Positions 11,601-23,275 of a stretch of 64,000 nt of DNA are shown piece by piece. A model generated the notes under the pieces. That model made no database searches and was not told where the DNA came from. It worked only from the letters and a program-made list of their open reading frames with translations. Positions within the stretch are counted from its first letter, which is position 1, and every line of letters begins with the position of its first letter. Made by a program: the position numbers and the translations under genes. The DNA is from Petrosia ficiformis (Eukaryota; Porifera; Demospongiae; Haplosclerida; Petrosiidae). The DNA is taken from NCBI GenBank assembly GCA_947044365.1, contig OX345639.1, positions 2,367,001 through 2,431,000 of the forward strand. Reading direction: 5' to 3'.

Positions 11601-14600
11601 GAACCTGAATAAATAGATAGATAGATAGATAGATAGACAGATAGATAGATAGATTATATAGAAAGATAGATTTAAACAGGAAATGTGCATTAGCCATAGA
11701 ATTACATTATGGATTTAGTTTGTAATCAAGAATGAGTAATATCAAATGTTGCATAATTAATAAAAAATCTAGTAGAATTTTATCTCTCTCCTTGCTAAAC
11801 TGATATACATTTTTCCTCCAATTTTCATTTATTAAGACTACAATGTACCTTGGTTTGAAAACTTATAAATATGATATATAGATAATGTAGTCCTAAATGA
11901 TTGGGTGTATTCATATTTCTTCATTAATCATTATCCACCAATCAGAAGTTTTTATTAAAAAATCAAACATTTCGATAGTTGTTTAGCAGCTATCTTCATC
12001 AGTGGTATAATATAATAAACATGTAATACCTAAATCTTATTTATAGTAAGACGTCAGACACTAATATCTATACATGATAGGTATAATGTCTGTACATAGG
12101 TCTTGAGTTCAGATTGGTGTCTGTTCCAAGATCTGAGTATAGATATATAGATTAAGACTTCTTGAAGATACCACAGACAAAGGTACAGTACATGACTTCA
12201 TTAAGTTTACATACATGTACATGGAAGCTACTCTTTAATAAGGTGGAAGTCAACTGTACTTCTAAGCAGTACTATAGTACTGCAATCATAGTAATGTGTA
12301 AATTCTGATATGATAGCCTTTAATAAGGTGGTAGTCAACTGTACTTCTAAGCAGTACTATAGTACTGTAACCATAGTAATGTGTAAATTCTGATATGATA
12401 GCCTTTAATAAGGTGGTAGTCAACTGTACTTCTAAGCAGTACTATAGTACTGTAACCATAGTAATGTGTAAATTCTGATGTGATAGCATAGTACTAAGGT
12501 GTAATACCATGCAATACAGTTGTGTAATACACTTGAAGTACAGAGTACTTCACTCACAAAGTACACTGTAGTCAATGGAAGTACAGTGATATTATGTAAA
12601 CTTAATAATATCAGGTACTGTATGTTACTGAATGAGCTTGAAAAGGTACAGAAATAAGAGCAAACATTTCTTTAAAAACAATGAAGAAAATTGTCTTGCT
12701 TTAGTAAGAGAATAATAAGGATGACAACCCACCTAGAACTATAAATTCAGAGACTACAACAAGAATAATTTGCCAAATGGTTTCAAAGAACAAGAATGCA
12801 ACCAGCTGCAAAAAAAAATGCTGAAACTGTGAATTGGTTGTCTTTGTACCTACATGTATATACCTCCTTGAAAGGGTACCCAAGAAACGAGATTCAGATT
12901 CCAGGTGAACTACATGTAACTTAACTATCTGCAGCTACACGGATAATCAAATAACTGTTTAATAAAGCACTTTGAGAACAGAGAGTGCTGATATATTGCA
13001 TCCTCAATCCTCACTCAAACCTATTACACAATAAAGTTTGATGATCACAATCAAACTAGATCAACATGATTGGTGATGTAAGATTATATAGTATCTGTAC
13101 AATGTATTAATGATTACTTGACAAATAATTGGCTTGCCTTCAACTCGCAGTCTTCTTCTTCAGGCTCTTTACACATAATCATGGCATTATGATAAGAGAC
13201 AGCATAACTAGACTATACAAAATGGATGCGATACTTAATATGATTAAAAAAAAACAATTAGCTAACTTATATACAAAGTCAACTACAAGTAAATCTTTTT
13301 AGTAATGTTTTGCAAGAAGTATCTACTGTATTTGGGCTATTTTTCCCATCTCCAAATGTTTGCAAATCAAATTTTGTTCTTAAGAAAATTGTGATTACAT
13401 TCTTATCAAACATTTGTGTTTTTAATTCCCATACCTCTACAAGTTTATACAACATGTATGTAACACAAACACACACATATATATATATATAGTTGTAATC
13501 CAAAAGAAAAAAATCATAGGGATGGCCCTGCGAGATGTAAAAAGAAGAAAGAACATGTAAGGGATGTCAGTCAGTGCCAAAAGGTACGGTACTTTAACAA
13601 CAAAATAAAAGCATACAATCATTATAATGTTACATAGACAAAAGTGAAGATAACAAACCTCTTCTGTAGGAGCTTTACACTTCATTCCCTCTAACTCATT
13701 ATCCAATCTCTCTAACTCATTATCCAATCTCTCTACATATTTTCTATCTTCACTGTAGTCCACGCAATGATGCTCATCTTTTGTAATGGAGGACTACAAG
13801 AGAAAAGAAGACATGCTTATCTCTTGTACTGATAGTTAGGTGAGCCCCATCCTAGCTAGGTCTACAAATATACTTGCTTGCTTGCTTTGATGGATGGTTA
13901 CCATAATCTCCTATTTATTCAGTTCAATTCTTGTTTACTAGGCTTGCTACATTATAATATAATTTTCTAGCTATACACTCATCGCATCAATTTATGTGCA
14001 AATACATTAAGAAAACATTACCAATAACAAGTGAGTGTAAAAAAAGATCAAAAAGATCAAAAGGATTAAAAAGATCGAAATGAAATAGCATACATGTATA
14101 TCAATTCATGACAATATGAATTTGATTACTCCATACCTCTGTAGAACCCAATTCCAGAGATAACAAAATAATCTGTTTCTTGATCTCCAAGAGGTTCTCT
14201 GACAAGGATAAGTACAAAATTTATGATGGCATCAGAAGATACCACAATGATAAATATTAGAGGCAGAAGTATAGTAGAACAAGCATAGGCTTAAATTAAA
14301 CCATTCCTATTGACTGAACAGGACAGTACAGGTTCACGTAGGCAAAAACGGTGTAGGCGAACCTGTACCAATTCTGACTTAACCATTGTGGTCGTTATAC
14401 TAGCCCATGTGTGTCCCATTTTATGTACTGACAAAATTTTTACTTCTGAAAATGAAACTTCTTACCTTCTGTAAGAGAAATAAGTTCACGGAGATCTAAT
14501 TGTAAACTTGCTAACTCTGTTCCACAACCAGCCTCTACCTGTTCTGAGATAGCACTCAACTATGCAGTAAAATAAACAAACACCACTAAAGAATATATAT

Positions 14601-15040
14601 ACATGTAATATATATATATATATATTTTTTTTTTTTTTGAAATACCATTCCAAAAAAAGGAGGATCACATTCTCAGACACATGCGTACATCTCATATATA
14701 TAATACATATATAATCTAACGAAGGTGAGGGATGGCAAAATTACCTCAGACAAAGAGTAACAATTACAATTTATGTACAGCAGTTGTACATTACACTTCC
14801 AACACAACCATCTGGTGTGTCAATTGATAAAATATTGCATAAAAAATAATGACTATAGTATTATCACATGTTCAAAACTGGGGAGTCATGATTACAGCCA
14901 TCGCCATACAGACACAGACACAGACTTTCTGTATTTTCATCGAGTGTTTAAGGTAAACAAATACTACTATACCACACCTGGTTTCTATACGTTTCCAATT
15001 GCTTTTCCAAATCCTTTTCCTGAACTTTCAAACTGTCCAT
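5687..15040 (-). CDS. ZGPAT: ZGPAT: CCCH zinc finger, Tudor-like and G-patch protein
   Basis: Nuclear protein of the ZGPAT (ZIP) family. In vertebrates it is a sequence-specific transcriptional repressor linked to NuRD and to the spliceosome; that role is known of the family, not seen here. Fifteen exons join in phase to about 500 residues: 14978-15040, 14466-14559, 14137-14198, 13659-13793, 13138-13212, 11447-11604, 10736-10804, 10219-10307, 9651-9814, 9132-9175, 8162-8354, 7608-7656, 6967-7049, 6306-6388, 5687-5828. Domains in order: N-terminal coiled coil; CCCH finger (C159, C167, C174, H178) in SYFLEGRC..CKYSHG; Tudor-like segment around residues 195-250; acidic Ser/Asp run; G-patch GIGSKLLTKMGYVTGQGLGK from 304; lysine-rich stretch; C-terminal coiled coil. 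The ATG at 15040 fits the family N-terminus; an in-frame ATG lies at 15100. The finger spacing is C-x7-C-x6-C-x3-H, one longer than the human pattern as I recall it. The intron after exon 5 has a GC donor. Confidence 0.94.
5861..5980 (-). mobile_element. tRNA-Ala-derived SINE-like element in 11-bp inverted repeats
   Basis: On the minus strand a tRNA-like body (about 5938-5873) reads GGCTTAGATATGGTAGAAC (A-box region), then a 5-bp anticodon stem with loop CTAGCAG (AGC, alanine), then a T-arm with a 4-bp stem and 7-nt loop. It is bounded by GGAGAAAAGAT at 5861-5871 and its reverse complement at 5970-5980. It lies in the last ZGPAT intron. The D-arm is decayed, so this is a SINE or pseudo-tRNA, not a working tRNA gene. 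Confidence 0.55.
7806..7893. repeat. GA-rich low-complexity tract
   Basis: Purine-rich AGAGAGACA/GAAAGAC simple repeat in a ZGPAT intron. No coding sense. Confidence 0.8.
8615..9010 (+). repeat. Dispersed repeat family R1, copy 1
   Basis: About 390 bp in a ZGPAT intron that is clearly similar, in the same orientation, to 50830-51235. Shared landmarks in order: TTTCTTTCAGCTAGA, CAGATATGAAACTTG, CATACCTTAGTCTACACAG, CTTCTAGGATCTCTGAAAC, TTTCAGCTACTGG, TTTCAGAGC. No long ORF and no obvious terminal inverted repeat. Class undetermined. Confidence 0.7.
9262..9370 (-). mobile_element. Partial tRNA-like inverted-repeat element
   Basis: Minus-strand relative of the right half of the element at 47847-48065. 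It keeps a B-box-like GGGTTTGATTCC, a GTGACTACCAG acceptor side and the end sequence CACTTTCCTCTTTCAACC. The opposite terminus is missing. Confidence 0.55.
10985..11160 (-). mobile_element. MITE-like repeat (AAAGTC..TTCACATTCA family), reversed copy
   Basis: Reverse-oriented relative of 4616-4826 and 42574-42810, recognised by AGTCATTCATCTTGA, ATGTTCATAACTT and ATAATTATCCTTCCC in order. It lies in a ZGPAT intron. The open frame that starts inside it at 11034 is not considered a gene. Confidence 0.5.
11605..11662. repeat. (GATA)n microsatellite
   Basis: GATA tetranucleotide run directly upstream (minus sense) of the exon 6 acceptor of ZGPAT. It overlaps the polypyrimidine region of that intron. 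Confidence 0.9.
12233..12487. repeat. Three tandem ~85-bp units
   Basis: Three nearly identical copies carrying TTTAATAAGGTGG, AGTCAACTGTACTTC and AGTACTATAGTACT, within the long ZGPAT intron between exons 5 and 6. The few differences imply a recent duplication. Confidence 0.9.
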
Positions 15041-15310
15041 GATCCAGCATGCATGCTGGTGCTCAGATGCATGGGCGTTACCTTTTCTACCACTCCTCAT
15101 TATTTAATGAAGCTGACTGTGACTGACTGTGACTGACTCTGTGAGTGTAACTGTGACATCTATACGAGGTGAGTTGATTTAGTAGTTCGGCTTTGTATAT
15201 AGTATCATAATATCTGTGACCCATGGTCTGATTAAACAGGCCCTTAGCAACCTTGTAGTAAAACATGCATTCGGATGGGAGGAAAGCAACAGGGGCTGTA
15301 AGGGTAAGCT
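15041..15310. promoter_or_regulatory. Putative divergent promoter of ZGPAT and the RhoGAP gene
   Basis: ZGPAT starts leftward at 15040. The RhoGAP coding start at 16640 is preceded by an acceptor-like TATTACAG, so a non-coding 5' exon is likely upstream. A donor-like CTGTAAG|GGTAAG near 15300 is a candidate for its end. A GACT/GTGA simple repeat lies at 15112-15150. The boundaries and the 5' exon are inference. Confidence 0.35.
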
Positions 15311-16639
15311 CTCTCTTGAAATTTGGAGTTACGACAAGAATTATCTATCAACTATATCTGATGTATAAGTATATACCTTATTAATGTAAAGAATTTGTGA
15401 TAGAAGATGTAGGGATGTCAAAACTCCACGAGTATGCAAAAAAAAAGGTCGTGATGGTATGTCAAAACCCAAAGAGTATGCAAACAAAGTTGGATTAGTA
15501 ACATAGAAGATATAATCAAAGTCTGGTATGCCCTTACCTAAACAATATTAAACTCCATATATCCATATATCCATACATCATTAATTAAGCTAACTACTTG
15601 CTAAATCTGAATGTAATTATATATAATTATATGCCTTATTAATTTATGCATGAGTGGAGTTGGTATAGTATGGTGTACACATGAATACTAAAACATGAAG
15701 AGTGGAAGAGATAAATTCAGCTTCACTTGTCTTAGAGTGGATGTGGAGGCTCTGGCTGCTATAATTTATATGTCAGCTAAACATATAAGTCATGTTGCTA
15801 TCAGTAAAATAAAATAAAATTATTCAAACTAAAAGCATTAATGAATTGTCTTAGTGGGAGTGCATATTTGTGTTGCATTCCTTCCTTCTTATTGTAATTA
15901 TAATAATTATATATAATAGTAGTATAGAATATTGTCATGACAGAACCCATGTAATGACTTGATACATGTACTGATAAGCAAATGATATATTTATTAATTA
16001 TTAATTATATGATAAATGTGGAGGGTATTTACCTGCCACAGGATATAGACTCTGTAAACAGTCTAAACTGTATCTAATTAGACAGTAGATATGTCTGTTA
16101 TAACATACCTATGAGTGCTAAAATCATGAAGCCCAAGAGCCGTTGGCCAGGGCAAGATGTGATATAGTATGAGTAGGTGTGTTATAACGAAAAGGCAAAA
16201 TACTATAGTTGTGTGTAGCATCTCATAATATTTCGTCTTGAGTTTGGGCCAGGTAAGTGACATCCTTATCGTGTGTGGTTTATTTAGTTATAGAATGTAC
16301 AAATCGTCTATTACTAAATATAATTCCCAACACTGAGGCAGTACTAAACATAATTCCTAACACTAAGGCAGTACACTTGAGTGTATGGGATTATTATTTC
16401 ACCATGTGTGCATTCAATAATTGATTTATAGAATGTTTATTACACATGAACATTAACTCATGCGTGTCTGTGTATGTGTGTGTGTGTTTATGTGTGTGGC
16501 GAAGCCTGTGACCATGACTCCCCAGTTTTGAAATTGTGTTATAGTGTACAATGAATCTTTGTGTGTGTGTGTGTGTGTGTATTAATGTTTCAGTTATAAT
16601 ATTGTTGTACTTAATGTTCACTAGGTATTACAGAAAATC
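15311..16639. other. Non-coding stretch, probably 5' intron of the RhoGAP gene
   Basis: AT-rich. It holds a diverged repeat at 16135-16260 that resembles 19840-19965 (both have GGCAAAA-TACTATAGT and TCTTGAGTTTGG/TTTTGG). It also has a segment at 16494-16535 that is inverted relative to 14876-14920 (GGGGAGTCATG), and a (TG)n run at 16559-16582. No exon recognised before 16640. Confidence 0.5.
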
Positions 16640-19600
16640 ATGAGTAGTGAGTATATTAATATAGTTGAACCATCAACACCTCCATCTGACACTAATTGTG
16701 AGTTCTCTATCATTATTTATTATTTACTCTTTACATGTACGGTTAGGTTGATAATGAACTGAAATGAAAAATTGCACTCGGTGTTCTACTTATCTTAAGC
16801 CTATTTTAAATTAATTTTAGCAATTTTAGTGACGAACGTAATAATTACTAAAATTAAATCATGCTAAAAAATATATTTTGAATCATCATTTTATTATTAG
16901 GCGTGGCTCAGAAATTTGCTATAAGTAATGCATACTAAATTCGAGCATTTAAAAATTTTTAAATTTAGTAGGACACAATTAATAGTAGGCTTAAGGTACA
17001 TGTATACTTTATAATCGAATATGGTACTAAAAAGTCACTTGAATGAACCTAACGATATCAAGAAACAGCTTGAAGACAACTGAATTTCAAAGTTTGTTGT
17101 GTAAGAGCACCTAATAGATTATGCATTAGGTTTATATTAAATGTAATGCTATACATTGTTTATTACATTGTTTAATACTAGGTAGCTGCATGATGTTGTC
17201 ATGCAGTTGAAATGTTTGTTTCTATGTATTGTACATGGACAGTAATTATACATGTACAAATATGGTGTAATTAGGTTTATATAATTATACTTTGATATGA
17301 TTAATTATTACTACTTACATAGACTCATTAGTGTTAGGGACATCCCTATGAAAAGTGTGAATGCTATATTTACAGGAGCTTGTATCACTCACACATGTTG
17401 TATATGTAGTTAAATACATTATGTCAGGTTTGAATAGTTAAGTTATTCAGTTATTCGTTTGCATCAAATACAAAACATTTTAATGATGAAAGGATATAGG
17501 GATATCAAAACCCAAAAAAGCGCCTACATTTTTTTACCCCTTGTTAAAGAGTCTTTCATCATTTTTATAAGCTTTCTCTGCTGATATTAGTATTAGTTCC
17601 AGTATTACAAATAGTCTCGTGAACCAGACTCTCTGTTCTAAACCAAAATTTAATTATTATTGGTGTGGCTGTAGTGGGAAGATGAAAAGAGAGTCATGTA
17701 ATGCTTACAAGTCATCGGTAAGTTGTGTACCAAAACATATACTATTATTATTCATGATATTCATAACTCATGATCAATGAAACCTGCAAGGTCAAAAGAA
17801 ATTATCTCACTTGTGGTCAATGAAGCCTGTTAACTCGTGACCATGAGTTATGAATAGCAATAGTATACATTTTGGTCCACAACTTACCAATGATTTATAA
17901 GCATTTCTCGAGACTCTCTTTTCGTCTTGTCTCCCCACTCACTATAGCTATACCCAATAATAATTAAATTTTCAAGAAACAGAAAGGCTGGCTCGTGAGA
18001 ATACATTGTATATTACAAGCTATACTCTCCCAGAAACTTCTATCATGTTCTATGGTTTGCAGCATATTGTTTCACGTACTACGCTACTTTAGGAGCATCA
18101 TCTACAGTTTTCTTTGCTGTACAAAGGACTGGTGCATAACTATAAATGTTTGTTTTTCTAGATAATTAATGTTTGTCTTTCTAGATATTTAAGACATGAC
18201 TGTACAATAGGCAGCCATTTTTTTCCAGTCAATCCCTATCAGAGTGCTACCACACTCTGAATTTGTAGAGTTTGCTTGCTTTTTAAGTATGAAACATTAC
18301 ATGTATTATACTATATAGCTATAAGATGTCAAGATAGACCAGGCTATGGCTGATAGGACATTTCCTGGTTAAAATCAATGTCCAGGAGAATTACATTTCC
18401 TCACTGTACATTTTTTAGGCCAACAATCTTTATCTATAAAGCGCCAGGCCTCATTGACCAGTAAACCACCTAGACCTCCTCCTCCACGACCATTCAGCAG
18501 ATCAAATACTATTTCCTTACCTATTGGTAGTATACCTGTATCTGTGAATTCAGTTTTGAAAACCAAGCAAACTAAAGAAGATGTAACATACCAAAAAAAC
18601 CCTCCTGTTTCTATGAAACATGTAATTTCTACTTCTGAATGTGATTCTAATCAGGTTTCTTCTGATAGAAATGATGAATGTGTTAATGAAATAGTTCCAA
18701 ACAATTCGACTGTTCAGCCCCTCAATTTACAAACCCCTGAAATGTCTGAAGTTACCAGTAAGACTGAGACCATTCTGCTATCAAATACTACTGTTAAATC
18801 GTCTGATGAAGAAGATAAAGTAACATCCACTCCAGAATCATTAAGTGAAACTGAAATTCAGAAAAAAGTTCAGAATAGGCCTCCACCTCCAACATCGAAA
18901 CCTCCTGCTCGTCCAGCACGTCCTTTTCCTCCTCCCACTGAAGCAAAGTTAGCAAAAAAGAGACCTCCACCCATTCCTGTTACTGTTATTGACACTCGAC
19001 CTAAAAGCAGGAACAGTTCTACCAGTTCATCGCCTGGAGTTAGTTCAGTTACCTCAAATGATGTGACTAATGACATTCCAGAAGATATAAAAATTCATAC
19101 TAGTTCATTACCTAGATCACTACCACAACGACCACCTCTTCCAAATGTAAAAGCAAAGAGCACACCAACTCTTCCTCCAGTAGTAGTAGAAGTAGAAACT
19201 GAACATCAGACTATTGAAACTAGTGATAATATTCCACCAGTGAATAAACACTCATCAGATGACCAATCTCCACATAGATTGTCTATTGATGGTATATCAA
19301 AAAGAGAAGTAGTAGAGGAAAATGTAAATGATTTGCAGCCAACAAGTTCACCAAAATCTGGATCTCCAAATGAAGGCAGGAAGCTTGTAAGCAAAATGAA
19401 GAGCAGTTTTAGATCATTAACTCAAAGAAGAAATAAATCAAGATCCACTGAAGATAATGTGTAAGGAAGTTTATAAGTAATGTTCCTTCCATACACACTT
19501 TTTTTTGCTTGGGAGGTCGTGAGGTATATTCATTGAAAGAGAGAGAGAGCACAGTGCTTGTTAAATACTCTGTAGTGGAAAGTGCAATAATAAAACATTT

Positions 19601-22600
19601 ATTAGAGGTGTCACTAACTTCACGAGGTGTTAATATTTTGGGAAAGCCAAAATATATGCTTTTATCTTGATTGAGAAGTCATAGGTGTGTTATAACATTA
19701 TTATACTTAATTATAAATATATTATAAATATAGTTCTAGATGAAAACTGATATACATGTCAACTTAGTGAATCCTTAGTTACACACAGACTTTATTGGAA
19801 TTGAGAATTTTCTGATTTATAATCACTGAGCCTGAGGGCAAAGTAATATCTGATATAGCACATAAGTAGGCATGATATAATGAATATATTTCCTGAAAGG
19901 CAAAACTATAGTAGCTGTATGTAGCTTCCTTAATGTATTATCTTGAGTTTTGGTTCAGGAAAGTATTAGAGTCTTGTAGTTTGACACAATGTATCTGATT
20001 TATAAAACCTGTGAATACTTAGCAATTTTATTATGTATATATATATATATATGTGTATTATGATGGTGACATCATCCCTTTGATGTGGTGAGGTCTATAT
20101 ATTGTATATGGACCTTCCATGTGCACACTATGCAGGAGATCTCACCATCATACAATATATTGTATATAGTATGCTAATAGGTCCTATATACAGAATATAG
20201 GACTTTTGTTTTGTGTCCTCGGATGCGATATAGCCTTCGGGCTATATCACATCCTTGGACACAAACTCAGGTCCTATATTTTGTATATAGGACGTATTAG
20301 CATACTATATATATTACATATATATACAATCATATAATTATATATATGTTATATATATATTATATATTATATATATATATGGACATGTATATATAGCATG
20401 GCTGGCTTTGAAATGTATTATGATTAACATAAAATCTCTTATTAATAGGAATTCAGGCCCCTGGAGACGTGTGGCATCTACCAGAGATAATCATGATGGA
20501 ACATCCAAAAATCAGTATGACAAAGAAAGATATCCAGGTATGAATGGTTTTGCTTTAGCACTCTAAAAGTAACGTTGGTACTCCTGATATTTGAATTACA
20601 TATTATCTAACTTCATTTCTCTATAAAGAGCTTTTGATCATCTCAGGATCACATCCTAGCTGGTACACTATATTTCTTCTCTACAGTAAATATACTTTTA
20701 TTGAGGATAGCTGTCCCAGCAGTAGAATACAGGATCATGGAATAGTAGTGTTAATGCTTGGATGTGCACTTTTATGTAACTAGATATCAACTCTATGAAA
20801 ACAAAATAGTTAAAATAACTAATTTAGTGGCTAGTACAGTTTGTAATGATTCAACAAAAGTTGATTGTTCAGAACATATGCATCTAATCCATAGATACTT
20901 TGTACTAATTATATTCAATTAGTTGAAGCACTCTAGGGTGCTGTCTACTCATATTTCATGTCAACAGTTAGTAATTTATACTAAAGTACATGTAATTGCA
21001 TCTGGCCATGAAAAGGCTTTGTAACCCCAAACACACAATTAAATTTATACCGTTTAATACTTGGTGGTGCACAATATGTCATAGCAACATCATGCATGTA
21101 GCCACAATATCCTCTATGACAATTGACAAACTAAATTCAAATTCATGCTATTCCTTGCAACTCACTAACCCCTAAACTGTTTATTTTAATGCTTTCATTT
21201 TTGCAGTGTATTCAACAACTACATACATAATGATGAGCAATACTGATGCCAAAATAGATGATAGTTTTATACTAGTCTTTTGATTTGTGGTATTGAGTAC
21301 TGCTCAAGACAATACTACCACATCCTCTTTATGGGTACATTAATTGTCAAACCTTTTTATTGATGATCGATCAAAAATGATTAATATGATTGTATGGCAT
21401 GTGTGCACATGTGTGGTTCATTAATCAATTAATACTGGATTGATATTGATCCCAAGCTACTTGGTATTAAAAATATGCTGTATCATCCACCACTACTATT
21501 AGATAATTAGATATAATGAAATTTTTCACATCAGCTGAATTTTACCCTCACTTCTCTATGTATACTAGTGTCATGCGAATGTGTAATTGATGTAGTTATA
21601 TTTTTTCTGTTGCAGATAAGCTTCCTGAAGGTGTGATTAGTCCAATTGTTGTGCAGTGTATAGCTTACCTCAATCGAGAACATATTTTAAAGGAGCCAGG
21701 ATTGTTTCGTATACCAGGAGACCTTTCTGTAATGAAAAAGTATCGAGCTGAATTTGCAAGAGGTCAGTAATGTCACATGACTTGTTGTATCCTTTAGTAC
21801 CACTTTGTCTGGATATTTCATAAATGTCTTAGAATTTCACAAAGCACAAAATGTTTGTCAATTGTAAACAGTGTCATTCATAGTATCTTTAATATAAAGA
21901 GAAAATTATTATTTGTCATCATTGCTGACTTTGTCATATCTGAAACACATCTTACTTATTAAGGTTTTAGTTAGAACAGCAATTAGTTGCAGTTCTACAA
22001 GCTGCTTACTTTCTGCTAGTCTGTACTCTGTTATGTTAGTAGAGTGATTAATTGACTGAGCCCTTCAATATGATTTAACTTCGTATGCAATGTGTATGTG
22101 ACAAAAATAGAATAACCTCAGTAGAAATCAGACCTAATATATTTCTCTCACACAGGAGAAGATGTTGACCTGACTGAATGTTTGGATCCTCATACCATTG
22201 CTGGCTTACTCAAATTTCATTTCAGAGAACAAAGACGTTCTATTATTCCTGGTGAAGCACTGGTGCAGCGAATAGCATTTGCTGTTCAGAACAAAGATGT
22301 ATGTCCTGAAATTTAATTACATATACATGTTCCACTGTGAGAAATAATTTGGTGTTTAATCTTATCGGCCCATATTATATCATGATGAAGAAATAAACTT
22401 CATGTAATTTATTTGTTTTCAGGTGGATGAATTCAAGAGGTTACTGGAATCCATTGAGCCCACCTCATTAGCAGCTATACGAATGTTAGCTGAACTACTA
22501 AAAAAGGTAAATGCAACAGTGATTAATCAATATGGTATGATTATACATATCTAGCGAGGGAACATCTATAGAAACTGTGACCAAATTCAGAGAAGAATGT

Positions 22601-23114
22601 AATAATTGATACATTCACATAATTTTTTTAATATCATAATTAATTTTTCTGAGCTACGCTACATTTAAAGTTGAAAATACTCAAGATACTAACTTACTGA
22701 CGTGTAGCTGAATGAATGACCTTCTAAGAAAGCCATTGAGATATTCACTAACTATTTCAAAGTTCAGTATAGTCTCCAACTGTGATTAAATTATGATTAT
22801 TTCCAAATGACACTTTAGGACTAGTGGATGTGTTTTTTTTTTTATTTAGAGGTTTATGAATAAAGAATTTTTATTGTCTTAGTCAATCCTTACTCCTAGT
22901 TATGAAGTATTTGGATAGGTGCCAATATTAATTATAAACTTGTAATTATTCTGTAATTATATTTCCATAGATAACTGAATATTCAGAGATAAATCATATG
23001 AGCAGTGGTACACTAGCTACGTCTTGTGGACCTTCATTTTTCCCACGTCTTCCTCCAAGCAATGCAAATGCTGTCATCAAATTTTTAACTGACTTTTGTG
23101 ACGAATTATTTTAA
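16640..23114 (+). CDS. RhoGAP-domain protein with proline-rich N-terminal half
   Basis: GTPase-activating protein for Rho-family GTPases, acting at the cortex or cytosol to switch Rho/Rac/Cdc42 off. Seven exons join in frame to 568 residues: 16640-16697, 18419-19460, 20449-20537, 21616-21762, 22156-22298, 22433-22506 extended at its 5' side to 22423, 22971-23114. The large second exon encodes a low-complexity region with class-II-like SH3 ligands (SKPPRPPPPRPFSR, PPPPTSKPPARPARP, LPQRPPLPN) and a basic Ser-rich stretch before the catalytic domain. The RhoGAP domain fills about residues 398-568. It contains the arginine finger in GLFRIPG (R428), the GLLKFHFREQ helix, and a C-terminal SGTLATSCGPSFFP segment. 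The protein ends four residues after the domain. No PH, BAR or SH3 domain is visible. I cannot assign a specific vertebrate orthologue. The first exon is short; its ATG is chosen because it opens directly after the acceptor and is in phase. Confidence 0.9.
17602..18018. mobile_element. Long imperfect inverted repeat (arms ~180-200 bp)
   Basis: In intron 1 of the RhoGAP gene. The left arm (17602-17780) has TAGTCTCGTGAACCAG, TTTAATTATTATTGG, GAAAAGAGAGTC, GGTAAGTTGTGTACC and ATTCATAACTCATG. The right arm (17815-18018) carries the reverse complements in reverse order. The short centre reads 'gaaacctgcaaggtc'. Suits a fold-back type DNA transposon or long-TIR MITE. No coding capacity. Confidence 0.75.
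19840..19965. repeat. Diverged dispersed repeat, partner of 16135-16260
   Basis: Shares spaced motifs with 16135-16260 (GATATAG, GGCAAAA, CTATAGT, TCTTGAGTTT). Both copies lie in introns of the RhoGAP gene. Weak similarity. Confidence 0.4.
20150..20311. mobile_element. Near-perfect ~75-bp-arm palindrome with TTCG loop
   Basis: Left arm 20161-20235 and right arm 20240-20311 are nearly exact reverse complements (GTATGCTAATAGGTCCTATA against TATAGGACGTATTAGCATAC; GCGATATAGCC against GGCTATATCAC). They meet at TTCG (20236-20239). It lies in intron 2 of the RhoGAP gene, flanked by TA-rich DNA. A degenerate relative of one arm is at 57297-57405, which supports a MITE-like mobile family rather than a local structure. 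Confidence 0.8.
21961..22125 (+). repeat. Dispersed repeat family R2, copy 1
   Basis: Relative of 57955-58185 and 61265-61490 (same orientation) and 49735-49820 (reversed). Shared words: AATTAGTTGCAGTTCTACAAG, TATGCAATG.GTATGTGACA, and in other copies CATAGGGATG near the end. Intronic. Confidence 0.55.
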
Positions 23115-23269
23115 TAATCTTCAAACTTATCATTCTTAAAAACTAATTTTTATTGACGTTTTGACAGATAATGTATTTTTTTTTTAACCACAGTGACATA
23201 TAGACCAGTGTTAATCAAAATGTATTACAGATATTTGTAATTTTATTCCTTGTTATCTCAGTCCATAAT

Positions 23270-23275
23270 AATAAA
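23270..23275 (+). terminator. Candidate poly(A) signal of the RhoGAP gene
   Basis: AATAAA 156 bases after the stop codon. A second candidate cluster (AATAAATAAAA) lies near 23531. Which one is used cannot be told from sequence. Confidence 0.35.

Noticed and set aside
13437..13763. 108-codon minus-strand ORF
   Set aside because: It contains ZGPAT exon 4 (13659-13793), but the rest is read-through into the intron; the exon ends at the GTTTGT donor.
16078..16263. 61-codon minus-strand ORF with a hydrophobic centre
   Set aside because: It falls on a diverged repeat also present at 19840-19965 where the frame is not kept.
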